Assembly: GCA_051294375.1 (NCBI GenBank)
Contig: CM119265.1
Span: 4,223,025-4,287,024 of the forward strand
Direction: 5' to 3'
DNA from: Paraspadella gotoi
Taxonomy: Eukaryota > Chaetognatha
DNA: 64,000 bases
Shown here piece by piece: positions 11,201 to 21,600 of this stretch. A program made the translations under genes and the position numbers. How positions within the stretch are numbered: position 1 is the stretch's first letter; each line of letters starts with the position of its first letter. The notes below the pieces were generated by a model that saw only the letters and a program-made list of their open reading frames with translations, searched no databases and had not been told where the DNA came from.

Positions 11201-12482
11201 AAATTTTGTGTGTGCGTAGGGAAGTGTGTGATTGAGCTAGATATGAAGTTTCGATGGAATCGTCCGAGTGGAAATGAGTTTAAATGGAAAAAACAAAAAA
11301 ATATATTTCATATTTGAATGCCAATTACTCCTAAGTGGATGGGGCGATTGGTATGAAATTTTGTATTTACGTAGAAAAGTGTGTGATTAAACTTGAAATC
11401 AAGTTTCGATGGAATCGTTTGAGTGGAAATGAGTTTAAATGGAAAAAACAAAGAACCTGTTTCACTAATTGATTATGCTTCTTTTTCTTTTTATTTTAAA
11501 TGTAAATGCAAGATGTATTAATTAATCAAATAATTAATCAGTTAATTAATAAATTAGTCAATTAATTAATCAATAATTAATTAATCAGTCAATTATTCAA
11601 TCAAAACAAACATTTCGGATCAAATTAATTAATTAATTGCCAAATTAATTAAATATTTAACTTGAATTAATTTGATATTAATCAATTAATTAATTAATTA
11701 CCGATAATGATCGTGGGCAGATCCGATATTGTTTGCTCAAACTTGTTTCAAATCAATTTTAAACATTTGAAACTTTTCCAACAACCTCAGAGGGCTTCTA
11801 TGATAATAAGCATACAAGAAAAAGTTGTTTTTGCCAAAAAAGAGAGGTTTATCCGGAAATTTAGTCCATTTGGATCAAAATTTCACCAAAATGGACTAAT
11901 TCACTTTACCATGATCGTATCATATTAAAATAACCAAATAAAATGTAAAGAAAAATTTGAGAGCCCTTCAGACTATCGGATTCCTGAATTCGAAGTTTTT
12001 TTTAAAATCACAAAATGTGTTTAATGCTTTTGCAACGGCCGGGAAACGAACCCGGGCCGCCAGCGTGGCAGGCGAGCATTCGACCGCTGAACCACCGATG
12101 CTGTTGTATAGCCTGAAATTCTAATTACAATAACATTTTAGAAGATAATTTAAACAAGAAAAATAAAGGAAGCAAGTGTAACAAAGACATTGCAAAAGTC
12201 TTAGCATTTACTTTTTTTTCTTACCCCTTTCCCTCCACCCCTCATCACTTCCAGGTTCAGTTCATCACCAACGTCTGTCTCCCCTGCTACCGCGTGTTGA
12301 GCCGCGTCGTTCCCGAGGCTGAAGAGATGGTCGCCGGCGCCGAGACCAACCTCGCGCACTGGCGTGCCCTCGCGGCCGATCTCGACAAATGGCGTGACAT
12401 GGCGCCACGGGCGAGTGACGCTCCTTGCGGCAGCGGGGGAAGGGGCGTGAAGGATGAGGAGGCGGCCGACGAGACGGGGTGA
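1536..12482 (+). CDS. Pde11: PDE11-like 3',5'-cyclic nucleotide phosphodiesterase, 3' part (11 exons)
   Basis: Hydrolyses cyclic nucleotides in the cytoplasm; the family acts on cAMP and cGMP. Exons: 1536-1657, 2131-2242, 2457-2537, 2626-2906, 3375-3530, 4814-5056, 5798-5977, 6165-6254, 7398-7539, 7925-8160, 12255-12482. All phases agree, giving 622 residues to a TGA. GAF-B is at about residues 30-190 ([28 protein letters not shown]). The catalytic domain has YHNWNH (341-346), HDVDHRG (379-385), E408 in LEHHHF and D491 in TACDL, so all metal ligands are present. GAF-A and the N-terminus lie upstream of the window or in the N gaps. Oddities: a Ser/Thr/Ala-rich insertion in the sixth exon, a probable GC donor after residue 391, and Glu547 where the family's invariant purine-binding Gln is expected. 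The C-terminal tail is short and Gly/Glu-rich. The acceptor at 2130 is weak but is the only one that keeps phase. PDE11 fits better than PDE5 or PDE2 by GAF-B wording. Confidence 0.85.
1666..1875 (+). repeat. three (GTC/CGT)n microsatellites
   Basis: GTC/CGT triplet runs at about 1666-1705, 1757-1795 and 1837-1865 fill the start of the intron after the first visible PDE exon. Their translation as poly-Val, poly-Ser or poly-Arg is an artefact. Confidence 0.9.
1990..2110. repeat. dispersed repeat fragment
   Basis: The stretch around CTTGTCCAAAGTCAGGGG and TAAGATAGCTTATTTAAT recurs inverted near 23830-23900. It lies directly before the acceptor of the PDE exon at 2131, so the branch-point region of that intron is inside repeat DNA. 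Confidence 0.55.
2560..2595. repeat. (AAT)n microsatellite
   Basis: Short ATA/AAT run that makes up most of the 88-base intron between PDE exons 2457-2537 and 2626-2906. Confidence 0.8.
3000..3372. repeat. degenerate TTAGGG-like repeats and (CT)n in PDE intron
   Basis: 3000-3100 holds irregular GGTTAGGG/GATTAGGG-type words, also found at 7125-7290 and 20250-20400. 3290-3372 is a (CT)n tract ending in the CTCTCAG acceptor of the next exon. No gene is seen. Confidence 0.7.
3528..4400 (+). repeat. 32-bp minisatellite built from the splice donor
   Basis: About 27 copies of a roughly 32-base unit, of the form AAAGGTGAGCGGGAAGAG followed by TTTGATTGGTTGTT. The first GGTGAGCGGG is the real donor of the PDE exon ending at 3530 (GTCAAG then GTGAGC). 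Most units keep AAAG followed by GTGAG, a near-consensus 5' splice site, on the sense strand. Units differ by small substitutions and single-base indels. Confidence 0.95.
5368..5415. repeat. (GAC)n microsatellite within a repeat
   Basis: A GAC run preceded by CGAGCCTGGCCATGGCT. The combination of a GAC run with a hairpin-containing CGAGCC..GGCCATGGCT segment recurs near 27280-27365, 29450-29545 and 33570-33695, so the microsatellite belongs to a dispersed element. Confidence 0.7.
6353..7096 (+). mobile_element. HINE/DINE-1-like non-autonomous element, copy 1 (full)
   Basis: Starts near AGTTTGAGCAAACAATG and GTCGGATCTGC and ends in GCAGATCCGACTAAAAA, giving 11-bp inverted end motifs. Inside are TTAATTAA runs, two tandem modules built on CCATTTAAACTCATTTCCAC, then a CCGACGGACCGAC segment. 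A hairpin (GGGATCTGC, loop TGAAA, GCAGATCC) sits next to the 3' end. There is no coding capacity. It occupies most of the PDE intron 6255-7397. Confidence 0.75.
7125..7300. repeat. degenerate TTAGGG-like repeats
   Basis: Irregular GGTTAGGG, GGTTTAGG and GGATTAGTT words follow the element copy, then AAGGGGCAATTTCGGAAAATAG, which is shared with 20390-20412 (GGGGCGTTTTCGGAAAATAG). A dispersed repeat, not an array of exact telomere units. Confidence 0.6.
8176..8294. repeat. (AAT)n microsatellite
   Basis: About 120 bases of almost pure AAT/ATA immediately after the PDE donor at 8161. The poly-Tyr and poly-Leu frames on the other strand are artefacts. Confidence 0.97.
8602..8674 (-). pseudogene. 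tRNA-Ile-derived pseudogene
   Basis: The minus strand reads GGCCGGTTAGCTCAGCTGG, then TTAGAGC, an anticodon arm and a GGTCGCGGGTTCG T-arm, closely matching eukaryotic tRNA-Ile(AAU). The anticodon triplet is ATT instead of AAT and the 3' acceptor strand no longer pairs with the 5' strand, so it cannot form a normal tRNA. It lies in the last PDE intron. Confidence 0.7.
8733..9361. mobile_element. foldback/Mutator-like MITE with 9-bp target duplication
   Basis: The element runs from AAGGCGTAGT at 8743 to ACTACGCCTT ending at 9352. The two halves are imperfect inverted copies of about 300 bases meeting near 9050. The flanks ATTCTATAT at 8733-8741 and 9353-9361 match exactly, a 9-bp target-site duplication. 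Long inverted repeats plus a 9-bp duplication fit Mutator-like elements; no transposase is present. A broken copy is at 56127-56480. Confidence 0.85.
9435..9500 (+). pseudogene. tRNA-Val-derived 3' half
   Basis: GCCTAACACGC followed by AAGGTCCCAGGGTCGAAACT and GGGC matches the anticodon arm (AAC), variable region and T-arm of tRNA-Val. The 5' acceptor and D arm are not recognisable. Probably a tRNA-derived repeat fragment. Confidence 0.55.
9540..10185. other. PDE intron DNA, nothing recognised
   Basis: AT-rich sequence between the foldback element region and the next HINE-like copy. I see no exon, RNA gene or known repeat in it. Confidence 0.5.
10186..10704 (+). mobile_element. HINE/DINE-1-like element, copy 2 (5' truncated)
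   Basis: Carries both CCATTTAAACTCATTTCCAC modules, the GACGGACGGACATC segment and the terminal hairpin ending GCAGATCCGATTAAAAA. The 5' inverted motif and TTAATTAA runs are absent. Confidence 0.7.
10975..11750 (-). mobile_element. HINE/DINE-1-like element, copy 3 (full, inverted)
   Basis: Inverse of copy 1: begins with TAGTCGGATCTGC and the hairpin, runs through the CCGTCCGTCCGTCC segment, two modules and TTAATTAA runs, and ends GCAGATCCGATATTG then TTTGCTCAAACTTG. It faces copy 2 across 270 bases, so the two could pair in a transcript of the intron. Confidence 0.75.
12031..12101 (-). tRNA. tRNA-Gly(GCC)-like, near intact
   Basis: 71 nt on the minus strand, the usual length for this tRNA. 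It has GCATCGGTGGTTCAG, anticodon loop CTGCCAC, and a T-arm with GGGTTCG. Two mismatches to the usual sequence fall in stems: T4 opposite T69 in the acceptor stem, and one C-T pair in the anticodon stem. It may be a weakly active gene or a recent pseudogene. It is antisense to the PDE gene, 153 bases before its last exon. Confidence 0.65.
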
Positions 12483-13620
12483 ACCTCGTTATCGCATCCG
12501 CTTTGACTGTTTTTCCAAAATTACAAAATGCTACAGTAAACTGCTACAAAAATAACTTTTATTGCTTCAAACTTTTTTCTAAACGAATGGCAGAAGTTTT
12601 AAGAGCAGCCAACTTCAAGAGAATTTATAGGTTCGCCAACCAACTTGAAAAAAAAATTTTTACATCGGTCAAAGTTTCTATAAATAACTGTGGACCCACG
12701 ACTACATCAACGATGAAGACGAAAACTATGCAACCTTTATAGATATGTCGCTCCACGCTTAGAAAAAAATCCGAAAGAACGAAGCGGTTTCTGATAATTT
12801 TGGTTCCTAGCAATTTTTGCACCAGTAGCGCAGTAAATATTACAAAACCATGGATGATTTCTGAAACTGCAGTGTTTGGGCTATCCAACGCAGCCGGAAC
12901 AAAGAAAATCCATAAAGGTATTGACTAAAAAATGCTGAAAATAAACATGCCGCTGAGTCTGAATCCTTTTTAATTTTTTTTTATTTTGTGGTATTTACTG
13001 TAGTCAAATAAATATACAGCGGTCATGCACTGATTCCGATTCTGTTGGGTTTAGCCTAACTTTCAAGCACATAACTAAAAAAATAAATTGACATCATAGT
13101 AAGAAATAATAGCAATTAATCAAAATTTTTTTCTCAAAATTTGTTGTCATTTTTGTTTCTTACTGTTTTTTCCCAAACATGCCCTTTAAAATTATAAAAA
13201 TAAAGATTAGCTAATGAAAATACAATGTCTTAGGTACATTTCGTTGCCCGAACAAAGAAAATTCATTGATATCATAGTATCAATAAGAGCCTTGAAATAA
13301 CTCATTTTCTTTGCAATTTACCCCTTTATTGATAAAAGCCTTGTATTATAATAAAAAATAAAAACAACAATTTTACCATACAGCTACATGCATTAACGTG
13401 TTATTAAAAGATTGTAGTGCTTTTTTTAATAAAAAATTGTTATATTAATATAGCTAATGGGCATTATGCAAATTTGCATCTGAAGATGACAAAAATTTAA
13501 AAATCTGATGATAGTCTTTTAGCCCTATGTCAGTAGTTTTTAAATCAGCCGGTACAAAGTTTGAACTCCTAAATTTTTATATTTAAATCAGTAGAAGAAG
13601 TTTGAATTTGTTTACAAACA
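12483..13620. other. 3' flank of the PDE gene, no gene recognised
   Basis: The first few hundred bases after the TGA probably include the 3' UTR. AATAAA words occur (for example near 13005 and 13325) but none can be chosen. The short frames here show no family resemblance. Confidence 0.4.
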
Positions 13621-13634
13621 ATTTTTCTATGGCG

Positions 13635-13700
13635 CTGAAGAAGGCTTGTAATTTAAAGCCGAAACATGTACGTCCCTGTGTACCAATAAAATCGTTGTTG
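13635..13700 (+). ncRNA. hammerhead-core-like motif, copy 1
   Basis: CTGAAGA (13635-13641), then the helix GGCTT..AAGCC, then GAAAC (13661-13665), followed by ATGTAC and AATAAAATCGTTGTTG. This is the order of the hammerhead ribozyme core (CUGANGA, stem II, GAAA). Homologous motifs at 18097, 24246 (-) and 46313 have different stem II sequences that still pair. Stems I and III are not convincing by eye, so catalytic activity is unproven. Confidence 0.45.
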
Positions 13701-14599
13701 TAAACAAATTCAAACTTCTTCTACTAATTCAAACACAACAAAACGAAAGGAAATTCGCGATGCATATTTAAATCATATGTTTTTTAAGGTTCCTACATGA
13801 ATCTTTAAAAATTTTTTGTTTTCAACAAAATGATAATTGATTATCCTTAGTAATTATATAAACATTTGAAGTATAGAAAATTTTTGTTTATATCAGAATC
13901 ATAATTCAATCTTTCCTCTTTCAGAATCTATATTTATTTATTTTTTTAAATACGGCCAAGTGTGTTTAATTTAATTTCAAAAGTTGTTATACTTTGGACT
14001 AAGATTCCGATCCAGAATTTAAAAAAATCCTTTGAAACATTTGAGAAAAATTATATTGAAAAGATTCCCCATAATTATGGCTTTAATATGATACCAGTCT
14101 CATTGTTTTATCATTTTTGCTTCAAAAGATATCTAAGAAAATCAATTTTTTTATTACCAATTAAGTCACTCGGCCGAAGCTAAAAATTTAAGTGGAACCA
14201 AAAAGAAAATTTAACCAACGCAGATTTGTTTAAAAATCGGGCGTGGAAAATGACAATTTTTTGTAGATTATTTTTCAACGCGAGGGTCGAATGATTTTAA
14301 ATGTTACATCCACAATATTGACATCATTTCCTATCAGTAAATGTAAAAATATTTAAAATAAAATGATAAGCGACCAGGTAACTTGCCTATCTAACCTTTA
14401 TAAGCAACGAAACAATACAACATGAATGACATTAATTTACTGCGTGAAGGTAACAATTTTATTGCTGTAAAATTCGTACAAATATGAAACTGCTATTTTG
14501 TTTCTTGGCTTATCTGGCTTCGTCGAGCGACATCTTTCGAAAACAAAAAACCCGGAATCATCTGAGTTCTGACGTCGAGATTACACTGTTAAACTCAAA

Positions 14600-14627
14600 T
14601 TTTGCTTCTCTTTCTTTTCTCTCTCTT

Positions 14628-14661
<34 letters not shown>

Positions 14662-14662
14662 C
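14600..14662. repeat. (CT)n tract
   Basis: CTTTCTCTCT-type simple repeat in the convergent spacer. The frame through it has no other protein-like character. Confidence 0.85.
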
Positions 14663-15308
14663 TTCTTTCTACTGTCTAGTCAAAAGAGTAAAAATATTTA
14701 AAAAAATCAAAACTAAACTTGTTTCGAGACATTGACTTTTTCCTCATGTTTTGGATGTCATCATTTATCGTGTTTACAAATTATAGTTATTTTCGTTTTA
14801 AAACTTTTTTAATGTTACATTTGTGTAGACATAACAACAATTTATGATGATTACATACAGTTACGTTTGCGATTTCCATCAAAAATATTGTTAACAAGAT
14901 AGGATAAGTTCTTACGTACATAAAAAAAATAGAAAAAATGAGCAAAAAACTACATATGGCGAACGGCCACCACGCGCGTCTGCGCCTCACTAGTTCGTTC
15001 AAAGGATAAAAATGTTTTCCAAGAACAAAATCTTAATAAATAGATATTCCATAGAATTCAATAGAGTATCTATATGCATTAACAAGTAAAAGCAGTAACA
15101 GATAATACTAACATCAATAAGGAATAACACAAATCAATAAACATTAAAAATTAGAATAGTCAAGTATTAAACTGTAGTTGTAACAGTAAATGTGTAGAAC
15201 AAATCATTTACAAGAAGAACTCTATGGAAAGATAAGAATGAGAACCATTGAAATACTACTAGTGGACTCTAGTAAAATATTATGGTGGACTAAAATCCAC
15301 TAACCGTT

Positions 15309-15480
15309 CATCAGCGGCCATTGGTGCCGGAGGCGAGTCATTCGCCTCCCAACCCAAAGGTCTAGGGTTCTAACCCGGTGGTCGTCCTAGCAGTTAAGAG
15401 GGACGGGGCGCTTAACCCGCCTGTAACACGGTGTTACAGCCTGATCCGAAGCTCAGGAACTGCTTATATTAAACGGTTCT
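15309..15480 (+). mobile_element. SINE-like repeat A with B-box
   Basis: GGCCATTGGTGCCGGAGGCG, CCTCCCAACCCAAAGGTC, GGGTTCTAACCCGG (B-box-like) and CTGTAACACGGTGTTACAG. The first 150 bases are shared with 46160-46316, and the head is also at 19655-19745 in reverse. After CCTGAT this copy diverges from the 46-kb copy, which continues into a hammerhead-like motif. Confidence 0.6.
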
Positions 15481-15564
15481 ATCACTAACACATGACAATA
15501 ATTACTGTCTCTTCAATATCTAGTCGGGCATTCCCTATGTTCACCACGCCTATAAGCATGACAC

Positions 15565-15730
15565 CTTCAGTCGTGTCGCGGTGGCTTATTGAGTAAAGCC
15601 ATCAGCTCATGACCACCAGGTACCGGGTTCAATCCCAACCCGGTACCTACCCTGCGGGAAGCGTGAGGGCGTTGAAAACCCTCAAGCCTGGTTCCTAACA
15701 CAGGTCCCGCTCCATGGCCACAGATATATG
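15565..15730 (+). mobile_element. SINE-like repeat B (tRNA-like head)
   Basis: GTCGCGGTGGCTTATTGAGT is followed by a B-box-like GGTACCGGGTTCAATCCC and AACCCGGTACC. The spacing resembles a tRNA-derived promoter. No second copy was found in this window, so the call is tentative. Confidence 0.4.
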
Positions 15731-15984
15731 GTTGTGATGTTCTTTTCTTTTAACATAATCAGAATAATATAATTGAAATAATTATTGTTAATTTGTATAT
15801 TAGTTTAAAGGTAAGTTTATTTATAATATCAATTGGCGATTTGACCAACTCCCTCGGCTTCGAAGGCGTAGAATCAAATCATACATACATATGTAATGAC
15901 TAACTAAGACATTACCCTACTGGCACTGTTATAAACCAATAAAAAAAATTTTAACTATAAAAAAAATAAAAACCATTATTGAAA

Positions 15985-16300
15985 TAGTTTATTTTGTTTT
16001 AAATCCATTTAAATCCATTTCCACTCGGACGATGCCATCGAATCTTTATTTCCAGCTCAATCACAGACTTTCCTACCCTCATACAAATTTCAAGTCAATC
16101 GTCCCATATACTCAGGAGTAAATGGCGTTCAATGCGAAGGGACGGATTGAAGAACATCGTTTTTTTTGAATAATTTATCATAATATCATAATTTATCATA
16201 ATTTATCATAATTAATCATAATTAATCATACTTCAAGTAAATATGACTTTCCATTTAAACTCATTTCCACACGCACGATTCCATTTGTTTTTACAACAAA
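15985..16300 (+). mobile_element. HINE/DINE-1-like fragment
   Basis: One internal module (CCATTTCCACTCGGACGATG, then ATCACAGACTTTCCTACCC), a GACGGATTGAAGAACATCG remnant and repeated TTTATCATAA words. Both ends are missing. Confidence 0.55.
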
Positions 16301-16354
16301 TTACATTGACAGTTTTTAGCAGACATTTTTCGACTTTAGAGTCTTCATTAACAA

Positions 16355-17040
16355 GTTTTTAGTCGGATCTGCTTTCAGCAGATCCCGACTCAATAATTCA
16401 CTTTGTCGGTCCGTCAGTCCGCCCCCTCAATCTGGTCGGGCATTCACTTACATCATGTCAGAACATCGAATTATGATAACTTACACTGTCTGTCCGTCCG
16501 TCCCACCTTAGCAAAAAGCTCTAATAACTCTTGATTGGGTGGTTGGATTGGAAAGAAATTTTGTGTGTGGGTAGGAAAGTGTTTGACGAAGCTTGATATA
16601 AAGTTTCGGCGGAAAAATACGAGTGGAAATGAGTTTATATGAAAAAAATATGAGTCACATTTACTTGAATCTTTTTACTTATTTTAACCCATAATAGATT
16701 GAGATGAAATTTTGTGTGCGGGTAGGAAAGTGTATGAAGAAGCAAGATATAAAGTTTCGACGGAATTGTGGGAAATGGGAAAAACATAGGTCACATTTAC
16801 TTTAATCTTTATTATTTATGATTACTAATAAATATTTTAATTAATAAATTAATTAATGTGAAAAAATTATGCAATTTAATAAAAATGATGCAAGTTAAAA
16901 AAAAGATGCAAGTTAAAAAAAATGATGCAAGTTGAAAAAATGATGCGAATTGTAAAAATTATGTGAGTTAAAAAAATGATGCGAGTTAAAAAAAATATTA
17001 AAAAAATTTGATTTATCATCTGATTAGCTGATTACCGGAC
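16355..17040 (-). mobile_element. HINE/DINE-1-like element, subfamily with GATGCAAGTT repeats
   Basis: Begins with TTTTTAGTCGGATCTGC and a hairpin, has the CCGTCCGTCCCACC segment and two modules, then an 18-bp-type minisatellite (AAAAAATGATGCAAGTT and variants, 16865-16995) that also appears in 34800-34940 and 44165-44620. It stops at GATTAGCTGATTACCGG without the outer motif. Confidence 0.65.
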
Positions 17041-17940
17041 AGGGAAGGAGTGAGTTTGGTGAAATGTAAAATTGAGAGAGAATGGGAGAGAGAAAGAGAG
17101 AAATCTTTACGTTTGATAATGTACAACAGTGATAAAGGAAAAGAAAATAAATTAGAAAACTTAAAAATTAAACTAATAATAACAACCTAACATCAGGAGC
17201 CTTCTATTGGGCGGCCTGTGCCGGCGTGGGCAACCAACCCTGCACAGCAGCATACATGGGCAATAGGGCGTTTAAAAATAACAAAATATAACAAATCGAA
17301 TAAGGTACATAGTAGAGTTACCAACCTCATCAAACTCTATACAAAGTTCTCACTCGGTTCGGTTTCCCATTATTTGTTGACTTTAACTCATTTTGAAACC
17401 CTGAATAAGGAAAAAAATGTTTTGGTTAATGAACCCAATTGAGCGTCAAAGTCAATGAGTAGTGATGCAAAAAAAAATGTTTAAAAATGAACGAATTTCA
17501 TCTAATGAAGTGTTCTTACATGCTTTAATATAAAAGTTTTACACTATTAACTGCTAGAAAACTTAGCTGGCTGATTTTCCTAAGCTTGTCATATTAGATT
17601 AAAAGAATATCTCATGATTATGGGGCGTGGCCTTAACCGGAAGTGAGGTTTTACGTCAAATTGTGTTCAAATTTCGACGAAATTAAATTTAAATACAACA
17701 ATTACAAAATTTCTAGTGCTTTTTAGGAATAAGATGGCATGTAATGGGATGATATTGAACTGGAAGAAGAGTGTTACAAAAATGTGTTCCCAAAATCTAA
17801 TGAATTCTCCATAATAAACAACGCGATTAGTCATCCTATCTATGTCTTAACAACTATTAATTTTAAAGCTTTTTTACGGTGAGTTAGTGATATTGGTGAG
17901 GGTTTTTGTGGATTAAATGGGATCATCATGTTGGAAACTC

Positions 17941-17992
17941 TCCCCCTCTCTCTCTCTCCCTCTTTCTCTCTCCCTCTTTTTCTCTCTCTCTT

Positions 17993-18056
<64 letters not shown>
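17941..18056. repeat. (CT)n tract
   Basis: Pure CTCTCT/CTTTCT tract. The Ser/Leu-rich frames through it are artefacts. Confidence 0.95.
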
Positions 18057-18057
<1 letters not shown>

Positions 18058-18096
18058 CTTAATGTTAAAGAGAAAAAGCTTGTTAATTGTCAAACA

Positions 18097-18175
18097 CTGA
18101 TGAAGACTCTAAGGTGCAGAGTCGAAACATTTCTGATAAAAAACTGTCAATATAATTCGTTGTAAAAACAAATCA
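18097..18175 (+). ncRNA. hammerhead-core-like motif, copy 2
   Basis: CTGATGA, helix GACTC/GAGTC closed over TAAGGTGCA, then GAAAC at 18124-18128, followed by a tail containing AATTCGTTGTAAAAACAAAT. The helix sequence differs from copy 1 but is equally well paired. Confidence 0.45.
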
Positions 18176-18424
18176 AATTGTTTTTCTCTTAATTCCCAAA
18201 AAACAACAAAATCGAAATTCAATACACAATGCATAATTTATCATAATGATAGAGTCGGGATCTGCTGATAAATTTATTTGTTTATTTGTCTGTACCAAAG
18301 TAACAGTTCACTTTAATCCCTTGCAAGCGATTTACATGTATTGGCGCAGACACTGGTTTGTTATGGTACGATCTGTTATGATCAGTGAGCATCACAAATT
18401 TAAAGAATTATCATGCTTTATCAT

Positions 18425-18495
18425 CCGATAAGGCTGATTACCGCTTAATTATTGTTTGCAGATCCGACATTGTTTGCTAAAACTTGTTTTCTTAT
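18425..18495 (-). mobile_element. HINE-like 5'-end fragment
   Basis: ATTACCGCTTAATTATTG, GCAGATCCGACATTG and TTTGCTAAAACTTG are the 5' end of the subfamily at 44083, inverted. A hairpin fragment is also at 18243-18262. Confidence 0.5.
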
Positions 18496-18617
18496 TTCCT
18501 TCCATTAAAATAGCGATAACGATGAGAAGCAAAAGAGCAATAGCCTAAAAAAATAGTAATACAAATAAAAGTAACATTTTTTTATTAACCATTTTAACTA
18601 TGATAAAAACATCTCAC

Positions 18618-21600
18618 CTGAGACAGAGCTATTCCGCTCCAAAGAATACTGTAGTCATTTGAAGAAAGTTTTTCTGGGGAACCGGAATCTGCCGTAGCTT
18701 CCATGACGCGAGAGAGAAAGTTCGGGATCACTAGACCAGAGACGCCGCATGTGAATCGAGCCCAAGCGATGGCTGGGCCGATTTCCGATCCGTAGATATC
18801 AGCAATCACCGTCCAAAATATCACAAGCCTGGTATTGGTAAAATTGAATCAGTTACCAGTTCATTAACTAATTAACCGCCTCAAAATCGAAGTTTAAGGG
18901 GACCCATTGATAAAAATGATATCATAAGCTAAAGGAATTTGAATGATGATAATCTTTTTTTTTTTCCAAGGAAACTGGTTTCTTTTATTCTAGTGGAAAC
19001 AAAAATTTAATAATTATGAAAAAAAATTAATATTTATATGATCCATTGTTTTTTTTTGTAATAGAAAATATTTTTATTTTTTTAACTATTAACTAATATT
19101 CAACCCTTAAAAATATTAATAAACTATATTAATTCCTAATTATAACAATTCAGAATTTAACAAAAGTACATATATATATTATAATATATATTATATTTAT
19201 ATTACTTCAAAGGGTTTTATTTTTATCAAATTAACAGAATCACTTGAAAAAAAAGTTTAAATAAAATTAGTCCATACCTTATATTTTGATTCATTCCTAA
19301 TTTTTTTTATTATAATATTTTTTAATAAAACCTGAAACCTTTTTACAGTATGAGTGTTAAACTAAGTCAAAATTATAATAAATTTTAAAACTAATAAAAC
19401 CCTATAAAAATAAAATAAAATTAAATTCTTTTTAATGATTCTTAAAGAAAAATGGCTAAATTGTACTCTAATAAAACTTTTAAAGTTTTTTGAAAATATA
19501 ATTATTTTTCACTTAAATATTTGCTTGTCCAATTTTATAAGAATGCTTACAAAATTGAGGGATGTTTACTGAAAGGAGCTGGAACTTCTTCACTTTAATG
19601 TTATTTTTCAATAATAAAATAGGTGAATTTTTTAATTATTTAACTCTCACATGCTTCACATGCTTTTGGGTTGGGAGGCGAATGACTTGCCTCCGGCACC
19701 AATGGCCGCTGATGAACGATTGGTGGATTTTTGTCTACCATAATATAAATATAAAATATAAATAACACCTTGATATCTTTTTTTTTCAAAAGTTATTTAA
19801 GAAAATAACTTTTTTTACCATTAAAGAACTAAGGATTTGAACTTCGCAGTACAAATCTTTGTTAAATAAAAATTTTGGCAAAGCGGGAGTATCACACTTA
19901 ATCTTATTGGTACAATACTTTAATTTTGATATAAAACTTGAAGAAAAATTTTACGTCATTTAGAGATATCACTTTTAGTTGTACCCATAGTATAATTCAT
20001 TTATGGTAAATGCTTGAAGAAAAAAGAAAAACGTTTTCTCTCTTTTTTTAAATCTTTAAAGAAACTCAAAAATTATATTCTGATAAATTTTGCCTTTCAA
20101 GGCTGAAGTTTATGACCATATCTCGGAAACTATTGTAGGAATTTTAAAACGGTTTTTTGTAAGTGAATATTGACATCATCCTCCAGGGACTGGCATAAAA
20201 ATGTATAAAAAAGTTAATTAAAATTAGCTCTCCTATGAGGTATCTACTTTAAGGGTTCGGGATTTAAGAGTATCAGAGTTAGGTATTAGGATTATGGAAT
20301 AATAATTAATTAAGTTTTAAATGAAATATTAAGACAAAAGATTAAAGTTAAATATTTAAGTTAAAATTAAGTTCAGCAATTAGGAATACAAATGGGGCGT
20401 TTTCGGAAAATAGTTCCGATTACCATCCGCCGAAATTAAAGCTGGATGAAGTGAAAGCGACAAGGAGACCGACGTAGGATGAGACGTGGGGGACGAGAGA
20501 GTTGGACACAACCGGAAGAACTGAATTGAAGATCAGGAAATAAAAACGATTCTCTTCGACGAGACGATGGGGAATGTTCAGCACCAAACTGATAGGAAGA
20601 AATGACCGCATTGGCTTCGTTTTTGAGGCCATCTGGTTGGAATTTGCGACTGCGATTCTCATTGCTTTCATTGCAAACCTGAAGAAGACGATTCCGGCGA
20701 AATCGCCTCCTCCCATGAAAGACAAAATTTCTGCTGATTTGGATGAATTTCCAAGTTGGTGAATTTCCGTGGCGGGGGAGGGTCCTGGCAATGAGAGATT
20801 CTGGGGGAGGGGGGGGAGAGATCATCCCAGATGGAATTGGAACCAAGAATAGAATCGGATCCGCGACTCGGATGAAATCCCTGCTGATTCACACAAGAAA
20901 GCGCGATGGGGCGTCTAACGATCCGAAGCTCGGGACCTTGTGTGCAACGGACGGTGAACTGCTCGCGACATCGTCTTCCACACCGGCATAAAATTCGATT
21001 AAGTTATATATAATTCAAATTCTTATGAATTCATATAACAGTCGTAATTATTTTATTTAGGCGCGCATTCCTTTGTATTTAATCATTCGAAATATACAGG
21101 GAGGTGTGTTGGAACTAACTTCAGGAGCTTATAGCGCCAAAACGGTTTATGGTATAAGAAACACTAAGAAATATGTCATATGCTTTTCGCGCCGGTTCTT
21201 TAAAAAAACTTTAGAAAATTTTGGCAAAGCTCAAGAAGAAAAGTGACCGCGCAGTTTCCCTGACTGCAATCCCCCTGAATAAAGAAAATGTAGAATAGAG
21301 ATGCAGATGCAAAATGTCCCACGCATCCCTTCAGAACTTCTGACAGCGGGCATAGTACCAGGAATAGCAGTATTCCCAATGGACGTGGTCACAAAAGCAT
21401 ATGTCGCCTTTTCTGAAGGTCATGGTTGCCAAAAATAATTTTTTTAATGGATTGTAAAATCTTACAATTTTATACATGTGTACCAATGTACATATCATTC
21501 TTTTATTTACCCATCCAAACAAATTTTTAAACTTAGTCCCAAAAAAGCTGGACCTCCCTAAATTGGCTTCATCAAAAATCAAATAAAGTTCAAATTTTTC

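Noticed and set aside
20436-20892. Longer reading of the SLC16-like exon ending 20424, up to about 20850
   Set aside because: Only the last 45-50 residues fit the family. Upstream, one frame offers a family-like stretch (DGLKNEANAVISS) and another the continuation, so a frame break or an unseen exon lies between; the start was left open.
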